From Pseudonocardia sp. (GTDB taxonomy: Bacteria; Actinomycetota; Actinomycetes; Mycobacteriales; Pseudonocardiaceae), in contig JAJCYC010000006.1 in NCBI GenBank assembly GCA_029263115.1, positions 1 through 46,439 on the forward strand: a stretch of 46,439 bases of DNA, in the 5' to 3' direction. How positions within the stretch are numbered: position 1 is the stretch's first letter; every line of letters starts with the position of its first letter. Position numbers and translations under genes: made by a program. Of this stretch, positions 40,280-46,439 are shown piece after piece. The notes below the pieces were generated by a model. The model saw only the letters and a program-made list of their open reading frames with translations, was not told the DNA's origin and searched no databases.

Positions 40280-40762
40280 GTGAGCACACGTGGAGTGATC
40301 TACGTCCACTCGTCGCCGGCTGCGGTTTGTCCGCACGTCGAGTGGGCGCTGTCAGGCGTCCTCGGAACCCGGGTGACGTTGAACTGGAGCGCGCAACCCG
40401 CCGCCGGCGGTCAGTTGCGTGCCGAATGCCCGTGGACCGGACCGTCCGGTGGCTCTGGCGCCATCGCGGGCGCCCTGCGGGCCTGGCCGGTGATCCGTTT
40501 CGAGGTCACCGAGGAGCCCGGCCCCGGCGTGGACGGCCAGCGGTTCTGTTACGCCCCGAGCCTGGGGTTGTGGTGCGGTCGGACGAGCGCCAACGGCGAC
40601 ATCGTGATCGGTGAGGACCAGCTGCGGTCGGTGATGGCGGGGCGGGGCCAGATGCGTGGGCGCCTGCACCAGTTGCTCGGCACGGCCTGGGACGAGGACC
40701 TCGAGCCGTACCGCTGCGGCGGTGACGGTGCTCCGGCGACCCTGCTCCACCAGGTCGGCTGA
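40280..40762 (+). CDS. DUF3145 protein
   Basis: 160 residues from the GTG at 40280 (GGAGG upstream), starting STRGVIYVHSSPAAVCPHVE. The conserved actinobacterial DUF3145 blocks are visible: EWALSGVLGTRVTLNWSAQP, IRFEVTEEPGPGVDGQRFCY, and WDEDLEPYRCGGDGAP. The function is unknown. It is a signature actinobacterial family; in Streptomyces it is a neighbour of the fabD-fabH-acpP-fabF cluster, as here, hinting at a link to fatty-acid or envelope physiology. Soluble, no signal peptide. Confidence 0.9.
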   Translation: MSTRGVIYVHSSPAAVCPHVEWALSGVLGTRVTLNWSAQPAAGGQLRAECPWTGPSGGSGAIAGALRAWPVIRFEVTEEPGPGVDGQRFCYAPSLGLWCGRTSANGDIVIGEDQLRSVMAGRGQMRGRLHQLLGTAWDEDLEPYRCGGDGAPATLLHQVG

Positions 40763-40862
40763 GTTGCCGACGAGTCAGCGTCGCCGGCGGACCGTGGATG
40801 TGGAGCCGCGGCCACGCCCACCGGCCGGGAATTCGGTAGCGGGTATGTGACAGTCTTCCCCC

Positions 40863-41426
40863 GTGGTCACAGCGGCGAACCGCGGCAGCCGGCGGTGGTT
40901 GGTGACGTTGGCCGTGGTGCTGGTGGTCGCGCTCGGTGCGGCGCTGGGCTTGGCCGGGCTCCGACTCGCCGAGCTGCGCTCGGTGCCGCTGGCCGCGCCG
41001 AGGGCGCTGCCCACCCAGGGGGCCGGCGCCACCACCGTCGAGGTCAGCGCCGACGCGTGGGCGCACTCCTCGGGAGCGGCGGTCCGTGACCTGCTCGCCC
41101 GGCACTTCGGGGCGATCAACACCAAGGACTACGGGCAGTGGACCGCGACCGTGGTGTCGGCCCGGGTCGCCCAACAGCCGGAGGCGGCGTGGCAGCAGGC
41201 CTACGCGAGCACGGTGGACGGCACGATCCGGATCAGTCGGATCGTCGAGGATGCCCCCGGTCGGCTGATCGCCCTGGTGTCCTTCGTCAGCACCCAGCGT
41301 CCGGAGAGCGCGCCGGACGACCTCAAGGCGCCCCGGATCTGTTGGCGCACCGCGTTCACCCTGGTCGGGGAGCCGCCGCTGATCGACGTCAGCCGCAGCG
41401 GCAGCCTCCTGCGCGGCGCCTGCTGA
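40863..41426 (+). CDS. Hypothetical membrane-anchored protein
   Basis: 187 residues from the GTG at 40863. One N-terminal helix (about 12-33, WLVTLAVVLVVALGAALGLA) anchors an external domain: HFGAINTKDYGQWTATVV, ARVAQQPEAAWQQAYASTVD, TIRISRIVEDAPGRLIALVS and ICWRTAFTLVG. The pattern is like NTF2-like or Mce-associated extracytoplasmic domains, but I cannot assign a family. It lies between DUF3145 and the convergent fabF. Confidence 0.68.
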   Translation: MVTAANRGSRRWLVTLAVVLVVALGAALGLAGLRLAELRSVPLAAPRALPTQGAGATTVEVSADAWAHSSGAAVRDLLARHFGAINTKDYGQWTATVVSARVAQQPEAAWQQAYASTVDGTIRISRIVEDAPGRLIALVSFVSTQRPESAPDDLKAPRICWRTAFTLVGEPPLIDVSRSGSLLRGAC

Positions 41427-41473
41427 TCGGCGCCTGCTGATCGACGACGGTCGAGCGGTCCGGGTCGGGAGGG

Positions 41474-42709
41474 TCAGCCGGCGGTGAAGGCGAGCGCCAC
41501 GTTGTGCCCGCCGAAGCCGAACGAGTCGTTCAGCGCGGCGGTGAGCTCGACCTTGCGGGCCTCACCGGCCACCACGTCCAGCTGAACCTTCGGGTCGAGG
41601 TTGTCCAGGTTGGCGGTCGGCGGGATGATCCCGTCCCGGACCGCCAGCAGCGCGGCGATCCCCTCCACCGCGCCGGCCGCTCCCAGCAGGTGACCGAGGC
41701 TCCCCTTGGGTGCGGTGAGGATCGGGTGGTCGCCGATCGCCTTGCGTACCGACACCGCCTCGCCCACGTCGCCCACCGGGGTCGAGGTGGCGTGGCAGTT
41801 CACGTGGCCGATGTCCGCCGGGTCCAGCCCGGCGGTGCGCAACGCGGCCGTCATCGCCCGGGCCTGGCCGCTGCCCTCGGGGTCGGGGGCGGTGATGTGG
41901 TAGGCGTCGGCCGACGTGCCGATGCCGGCCAGTTTGCCGTGCACGGTGGCGCCCCGGGCGGCGGCGAACTCGGCCCGCTCGAGCACCATGATCCCGGCGC
42001 CCTCGCCGAGCACGAATCCGTCGCGGGCGGAGTCGAACGGCCGGGAGGCGTGCTCCGGGTCGTCGTTGTGGCTGACGCACATGGCGCGCATCTGGGCGAA
42101 CCCGGCCAGCGGGATGCCGATGATGCAGGCCTCCGCGCCACCGGCGATCACCACGTCGACCTCGTTCGCCTTGAGCATCCGCCAGGCCCAGGCCAGCGCC
42201 TCGGCACCGGACGCGCACGCCGAGACCGGCGCGTGCACCCCGGCCCGGGAGCCGAACTCCAGCCCGACGTGCGCGGCCGGACCGTTGGGCATCAGCATCG
42301 GGATGGTCAGCGGGCTGACCTTGCGCACCCCGCCGCTCTCCATGATGTCGTCCTGGGTCAGCAGGGTGACCGCCCCGCCGATGCCGGTGCCGACCACGAC
42401 CGCGAGCCGTTCGGGCTCCACCACGCTGCCCGGCTCGCCGAGACCGGCGTGCTGCCAGGCCTCCCGGGCGGCGATGATCGCGACCTGTTCGCAGCGGTCC
42501 AGGCGCCGGGCCTCGACCCGCTTGAGCACCTCGGACGGGTCCACCGCGAGCTGGGCCGCGATCTTGACCGGTAGCTCGTACCTGTCCACCCAGTCGGCTT
42601 CGATCCGGGACACCCCGGAACGGCCGGCGAGCAGGCCCTCCCAGGTGGACGCGACGTCCCCGCCGAGCGGTGTGGTCGCGCCGAGTCCGGTGACGACGAC
42701 GTCAGACAT
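41474..42709 (-). CDS. fabF: 3-oxoacyl-ACP synthase II (KAS II)
   Basis: 411 residues from the ATG at 42709 (GAGGGGA upstream). Condensing enzyme of FAS II elongation. Seen: nucleophile Cys in PVSACASGAEAL, His in NCHATSTPVGD, the second His in SLGHLLGAAG, and the GFGGHNV C-terminal loop. It is the last gene of fabD-fabH-acpP-fabF, separated from acpP by 68 bp. In mycolate producers the equivalent is KasA; no accD6 gene follows, as convergent genes begin instead. Confidence 0.95.
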   Translation of the reverse strand: MSDVVVTGLGATTPLGGDVASTWEGLLAGRSGVSRIEADWVDRYELPVKIAAQLAVDPSEVLKRVEARRLDRCEQVAIIAAREAWQHAGLGEPGSVVEPERLAVVVGTGIGGAVTLLTQDDIMESGGVRKVSPLTIPMLMPNGPAAHVGLEFGSRAGVHAPVSACASGAEALAWAWRMLKANEVDVVIAGGAEACIIGIPLAGFAQMRAMCVSHNDDPEHASRPFDSARDGFVLGEGAGIMVLERAEFAAARGATVHGKLAGIGTSADAYHITAPDPEGSGQARAMTAALRTAGLDPADIGHVNCHATSTPVGDVGEAVSVRKAIGDHPILTAPKGSLGHLLGAAGAVEGIAALLAVRDGIIPPTANLDNLDPKVQLDVVAGEARKVELTAALNDSFGFGGHNVALAFTAG

Positions 42710-42777
42710 GCGGTTTCCCCTCTACCGGCCCTGGTGGCGCCGGGTTCGGCGGTCGTGGTCGGCGGTGTCGCCGGGGA

Positions 42778-43017
42778 TCAGGAGCGGCTGGCGATGTAGC
42801 TCACCGCGTCGCCGACCGTCTTGAGCTCGGCGAGCTGATCGTCGGGGATCTTGACGCCGAACTTGTCCTCGGCCTGGACGGCGATCTCGACCATGGACAG
42901 TGAGTCGATGTCGAGGTCGTCCACGAAGGACTTGTCCGAGGTGACCTCGCCGGCGTCGACACCGGCGATCTCCTCGACGATCTCGGCGAGGCCCTGGAGG
43001 ATCTCTTCGTTGCTCAC
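42778..43017 (-). CDS. acpP: Acyl carrier protein
   Basis: 79 residues from the GTG at 43017 with AAGGGA upstream. The phosphopantetheine Ser is in DIDSLSMVEIAVQAEDKFG; the acidic four-helix profile (EEILQGLAEIVEEIAG) is typical. It carries growing acyl chains between the FAS II enzymes of this operon. The Asp-Ile-Asp-Ser variant of the DSL motif is as in mycobacterial AcpM, but it lacks AcpM's long C-terminal extension. Confidence 0.95.
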   Translation of the reverse strand: MSNEEILQGLAEIVEEIAGVDAGEVTSDKSFVDDLDIDSLSMVEIAVQAEDKFGVKIPDDQLAELKTVGDAVSYIASRS

Positions 43018-43107
43018 AGGTATATCCCTTTCGTTCGTCGATGATGGGGGTCCCGCGTGCTGCGGCTGGTGGGTCCGGCTGCTCGGTGGAGTTCGGTGCT
43101 GGCGGTG

Positions 43108-44106
43108 CTAGGGACAGATCACGACCTGGCCGGCGTAGCTCAGGCCGGCGCCGAAGCCGACCAACAGCATGACGTCCCCGCGGGAGATCTGCCCGGCGGC
43201 GCGCATGTGGTCGATGGCCAGGGGGATCGAGGCGGACGAGGTGTTGCCCGAGTGCACGATGTCCTGGGCGACCCGCATGTCCTCGCGGGCACCTTCCTTG
43301 CGCAGCCGCTTGGTGACGGCGTCGATGATGCGCAGGTTGGCCTGGTGCGGGATGAACACGTCGATGTCCTCGGGTGCCAGCCCGGCACGCTCGATCGCGC
43401 GCAACGCGATCGGGGCGACCTGGGTGGTGGCCCAGCGGAACACCGCCTGACCCTCCTGGTGGAGCAGGCCACTCTCCCCGGGTTCGCCGAGGATCCGGAT
43501 CAGCGGGTACTGCGAGCCGTCGCTGCCCCAGACCAGCGGCCCGATGCCGGCGTCGTCGGTGGTGGGCGCCGGACCGACCACCGCTGCGCCGGCCCCGTCG
43601 GCGAAGATGATGCAGGTGGCGCGGTCGTCCCAGTCGAGCCAGTGCGAGAGCTTCTCCGCTCCGATCACCAGGACGTGCCGCGAGGACCCGGCCCGGACCA
43701 GGTCCGAGGCGATGCCCAGGCCGTAGCAGAAACCGGCGCATGCGGTGTTGATGTCGAAGGCGCCCGGCGCGGCCAGCCCGATCCGGGTGCCGACCTGGGC
43801 GGCCGCGTTGGGGATCGGGTTGGGCATGGTGCAGGTGGCCACGATGATGCTGTCCACATCGGTCGGGCTCAGGCCGGCGTCGGCGACCGCCTTGGAACCG
43901 GCGTCGGCGGCGATCTCCACCAGCGGCGTCTCGGGGTCGGCGATCCGCCGGCTGACGATGCCCACCCTCTCGCGAATCCAGTTGTCGTTGGTCGCGACCC
44001 GCTCTGCCAGCTCGTCGTTGGTGACCACCCGCTGGGGCTGCGAGCTGCCCCAGCCGAGCACCCGGGCCCCGGGGGCGCCCGGGGACGGTCGCAGTGTGGG
44101 TGTCAT
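43108..44106 (-). CDS. fabH: 3-oxoacyl-ACP synthase III (KAS III)
   Basis: 332 residues from the ATG at 44106, whose ATGA overlaps the fabD stop. It starts fatty-acid synthesis by condensing an acyl-CoA primer with malonyl-ACP. Seen: catalytic Cys in NTACAGFCYGL, His in IPHQANLRI, Asn in HSGNTSSASIP, and the C-terminal GFGAGLSYAGQVV. The primer preference (acetyl or branched) is not evident from sequence. It is 90 bp upstream of acpP. Confidence 0.95.
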   Translation of the reverse strand: MTPTLRPSPGAPGARVLGWGSSQPQRVVTNDELAERVATNDNWIRERVGIVSRRIADPETPLVEIAADAGSKAVADAGLSPTDVDSIIVATCTMPNPIPNAAAQVGTRIGLAAPGAFDINTACAGFCYGLGIASDLVRAGSSRHVLVIGAEKLSHWLDWDDRATCIIFADGAGAAVVGPAPTTDDAGIGPLVWGSDGSQYPLIRILGEPGESGLLHQEGQAVFRWATTQVAPIALRAIERAGLAPEDIDVFIPHQANLRIIDAVTKRLRKEGAREDMRVAQDIVHSGNTSSASIPLAIDHMRAAGQISRGDVMLLVGFGAGLSYAGQVVICP

Positions 44107-45062
44107 GAGTCGCCTCCGATGATGCCGCGGACGAGGGCCACGACGGCGTCCAGGTCCTCCGGCTTCTTGACCGCGATCGTCCTGGTGCCTTTGAGTTCCC
44201 GTTTGACGAGTCCGGTCAGGGTGCCGGCCGGGGCCAGTTCAACGGCCGCGGCGATGCCCCGCTCGGCGAGGGTAGCCATGCAACTGTCCCAGCGCACCGG
44301 CAGCGTCACCTGGGCGACCAGTCGGCGGCGGAGCTCGCCGCCGTCGCCGACCACGCCGCCGTCGGCGTTGGACAGCAGAGCGCCCGACGGGTCGGTGAAG
44401 TCCAGCCTGTCCGCGTGCCCGCGCAGCGCTTCCTCGGCCGGGGCCATGAACCGGGTGTGGAACGCCCCGGCGACCGCGAGCGGGATCACCCGGGCCCGCT
44501 CGGGCGGCTCGGCCGCCAGCGTCGTCAATGCCGGGAGGCGGCCGGCGGCCACCACCTGGCCCGCGCCGTTGCGGTTGGCCGGGTCCAGGCCCAGCTCCTC
44601 GAGCCGGGCCAGCACCACGTCGACGGCACCGCCCAGCACGGCGGACATCCCGGTATCGGCCAGGGCACAGGCCGCAGCCATCTCGCGGCCCCGGACGGCG
44701 GCCAGTTCGACTGCGGCGTCGGCGGACAGCGCCCCGGCGACCGCGGCCGCGGCGATCTCACCCACCGAGTGACCGGCGGTGACGGTCGGGACGTCGGCGA
44801 GCCCGGCGTCGGCCAGCGCGTCGAGCAGCTGCCGGTGCACCAGCAGCGAGGTCGCCACCACGAGTGGCTGGGTGACCGCGGTGTCCTTGATCTCGTCGGC
44901 CCCGGCGGTGGTGCCGAGGCGGGCCAAGTCCAGTCCGGTCGCCTCCGACCAGCGGGCGAGGGTGGCCTCGGCCTCGGCCCGTTCGGCCCGGGGCCCGCTG
45001 AGCCACGGGTCGAGCATGCCGGGGGTCTGGGAGCCCTGTCCTGGGGCGAGCACGGCAATCAT
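44103..45062 (-). CDS. fabD: Malonyl-CoA:ACP transacylase
   Basis: 319 residues from the ATG at 45062. Seen: N-terminal APGQGSQTPGM, active-site GHSVGEIAAAA, AGAFHTRFM with the catalytic His, and a C-terminal VELAPAGTLTGLVKRE motif. It loads malonate on ACP for FabH and FabF. It is the first gene of the FAS II operon. The 182-bp gap to fasR holds a 17-bp inverted repeat and the likely operon promoter. Confidence 0.95.
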   Translation of the reverse strand: MIAVLAPGQGSQTPGMLDPWLSGPRAERAEAEATLARWSEATGLDLARLGTTAGADEIKDTAVTQPLVVATSLLVHRQLLDALADAGLADVPTVTAGHSVGEIAAAAVAGALSADAAVELAAVRGREMAAACALADTGMSAVLGGAVDVVLARLEELGLDPANRNGAGQVVAAGRLPALTTLAAEPPERARVIPLAVAGAFHTRFMAPAEEALRGHADRLDFTDPSGALLSNADGGVVGDGGELRRRLVAQVTLPVRWDSCMATLAERGIAAAVELAPAGTLTGLVKRELKGTRTIAVKKPEDLDAVVALVRGIIGGDS

Positions 45063-45130
45063 CCCGGTCAGCCAACACGGTCGGTGGGGGTATCGGGCAT
45101 GTCGACACGGATGAATCCTGACGCCAGAAA

Positions 45131-45147
45131 TTAGAGGGTTCCTCCAA
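45131..45147 (-). promoter_or_regulatory. Candidate FasR operator / fabD promoter region
   Basis: TTAGAGGGTTCCTCCAA is a 17-bp inverted repeat, TTnGAGG-N3-CCTCnAA, with one non-matching arm position. It is the only AT-containing palindrome in the 182-bp fasR-fabD gap, 69-85 bp before the fabD start. Adjacent minus-strand TCTAAT could be a -10 element. In Streptomyces the PucR-type FasR activates the fabD promoter; use of this site is inferred. Confidence 0.45.
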
Positions 45148-45244
45148 TGGCTGGTGCGAAAGGTGCAGAGTCAGAGGTAAACCTTTGTCGGTGTCGCCAC
45201 CGACTGCGCCGCTGGTAGCCGCAGCTCAGCGGGTCGGCGGCAGC

Positions 45245-46432
45245 TCAGTCGTCGGCCGGACCGGGATCCAGCCGGCCCAGGATCAGCGCCAGTCGGAGCA
45301 CCAGGGCATCCCGGGGATCGGTCGGATTGCGGCCGGTGACTTCGCTCACCCGACGCAGTCGGTAGCGCACGGTGTTGGGATGCACGAACAGACTCCGCGC
45401 ACACTGCTCCAGCCCGCCGCCGCCGTCGAGGTAGCTCGCCAGCGTGCGGGCGAGCTCGCCGCCGGCCGCGTCCAGCGGGTCGACCACCTCGCCCATGAGT
45501 TGTGACCGGGCGTGCGGGTCGCCGGCCAGTACCCGCTCCGGCAGCAGCTCCCCGGCGGTCGCCGGGCGTGGAGCATCCGGCCAGCCGGGCGCGGCGCGCA
45601 ACCCGGCGAGCGCGTCGCGCGTGCTGGAGTGGGCGCCGGCCAGGTCCGGCGCGGTCGGGCCGAGCACGGCGGGACCCGGCCCGAACGACTCGACGAGCAG
45701 GGTGGCGGTCGGGGCCGGTACGGCGCCGGACACCAGCGCCACCAGCTGCCGACCCTGCACGCCGAGCAATACCGACCGGTTCTCCCGCGCCGCCGCCGAC
45801 CGGATCGCGGCCAGTGGCTCCGCGCGGGAGTCGGCCGGGGCAGCGCCGACCAGGGCGGTCACCGGGCGCCCGGCGTCCCAGCCCAACGCGGAGGCCCGGG
45901 ACACCAGCATGTCGGTCGGCTCGCCGCGCACTACGCTGTCCACCACCAGCGCCTCGAGTCTGGTGTCCCAGGCACCCCGGGACTCGGCGGCCCCGGCGTA
46001 GACCGTGGCCGCGGCGAATGCGATCTCCCGGCCGTAGCGCAGCACGCCCTCCACCAGCAGCCGGCGCTCGCGTTCGTCGGTGGCCAGCAGTGGCAGCTGC
46101 TGCTCGAACACGTCGGTTGCCACCCGGACCAGCTCCACGGTCTGGCGCAGGCTGACCCGGCGGGCCAGATCCCGTGGGGCGTTGCGGAACGCCTCGGCGG
46201 TGAGCGGGATGGTCTCGTCCGGCTCACCGAGCCAGGCCACGAAGTTCGCCACCCCGGTCTGGGTGACCAGCAGGACCCCGGCCCGCTGGTCGGCGGACAG
46301 CCGGCGGAACCACGGGAAGCGGTCCGACATGGCGGCCATGCAGGCGGTGGCCAGGCCCCCGGAGGCCTGCTCCAGCCGGCGCCGGGTCCGGGCGGACACC
46401 GACGGCTGCAACCGGAACCGGGCCGTGCTCAC
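45245..46432 (-). CDS. fasR: PucR-family activator of fatty-acid synthesis (FasR-like)
   Basis: 395 residues, GTG at 46432, complete just inside the window edge. The N-terminal two thirds carry a helical domain (MSDRFPWFRRLSADQRAGVL, WLGEPDE) and a GGDEF-like middle; the C-terminus is a PucR-type HTH: LEQCARSLFVHPNTVRYRLR, RVSEVTGRNPTDPRDALVLR. The order fasR-fabD-fabH-acpP-fabF is that of Streptomyces, where FasR binds upstream of fabD and activates the operon. Effector (possibly acyl-CoA) unknown. Same strand as the operon it would control. Confidence 0.88.
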   Translation of the reverse strand: MSTARFRLQPSVSARTRRRLEQASGGLATACMAAMSDRFPWFRRLSADQRAGVLLVTQTGVANFVAWLGEPDETIPLTAEAFRNAPRDLARRVSLRQTVELVRVATDVFEQQLPLLATDERERRLLVEGVLRYGREIAFAAATVYAGAAESRGAWDTRLEALVVDSVVRGEPTDMLVSRASALGWDAGRPVTALVGAAPADSRAEPLAAIRSAAARENRSVLLGVQGRQLVALVSGAVPAPTATLLVESFGPGPAVLGPTAPDLAGAHSSTRDALAGLRAAPGWPDAPRPATAGELLPERVLAGDPHARSQLMGEVVDPLDAAGGELARTLASYLDGGGGLEQCARSLFVHPNTVRYRLRRVSEVTGRNPTDPRDALVLRLALILGRLDPGPADD

Positions 46433-46439
46433 GTAGGGC

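Overview
The window is from a high-GC Gram-positive chromosome, most likely an actinobacterium of or near the Pseudonocardiaceae. The evidence is the very high G+C, frequent GTG starts, GTGA/ATGA gene overlaps, a DUF3145 gene next to a fabD-fabH-acpP-fabF block preceded by a PucR-type FasR-like regulator, a mycobacterial-style dormancy gene set, and mce remnants. The family placement is inference.

Region 1 (1-14.6 kb) reads as a DosR/DevR-like dormancy (hypoxia/redox stress) island. It starts with the N-terminus of a DevR-type response regulator. It then holds a SHOCT membrane peptide, universal stress proteins (UspA), a P-type cation ATPase, homologues of mycobacterial Rv1733c and Rv2004c, a zinc alcohol dehydrogenase, DUF1918, a PNPOx-like flavoprotein, two CBS-pair proteins (one Hrp1-like), a DUF6544 protein, a free-standing DevS-like ATPase domain and a WS/DGAT acyltransferase (Tgs1-like). 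Most of these families belong to the mycobacterial DosR regulon. Eight 14-bp sites resembling GGGNCNWWNGNCCC, a relaxed DevR box, lie upstream of these genes.

Region 2 (14.6-16.7 kb) is a scarred junction: a truncated, frameshifted acetate symporter, a scrap of a short-chain dehydrogenase, an intact tyrosine recombinase, and a tRNA with a CAT anticodon whose 3' end faces the recombinase. This is the usual arrangement of a tRNA-integrated element and raises the possibility that the dormancy island is mobile.

Region 3 (16.8-25.2 kb) is a DNA-end-processing cluster: a HerA-like ATPase, then after a decayed stretch and an opposite-strand nitrilase, a tight SbcD(Mre11)-SbcC(Rad50)-NurA-like operon. 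The combination recalls archaeal end-resection operons.

Region 4 (25.2-34.3 kb) is lipid and CoA metabolism mixed with decay: an MFE-type dehydrogenase, remnants of an mce/YrbE lipid-import operon, a methyltransferase, DoxX-like and acyltransferase-3 genes with compensating frameshifts, a TetR scrap, an SDR, an LpqC-like esterase lipoprotein, a CaiB/BaiF CoA-transferase related to mesaconyl-CoA isomerases, and a VOC protein.

Region 5 (34.3-46.4 kb) is mostly housekeeping: ArgS, an RluA-type pseudouridine synthase, a desaturase fused to a ferredoxin-reductase module, a beta-helix lipoprotein, DUF3145, a membrane-anchored unknown, and the FAS II operon fabD-fabH-acpP-fabF behind a FasR-like activator gene. 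A 17-bp inverted repeat lies in the fasR-fabD gap.
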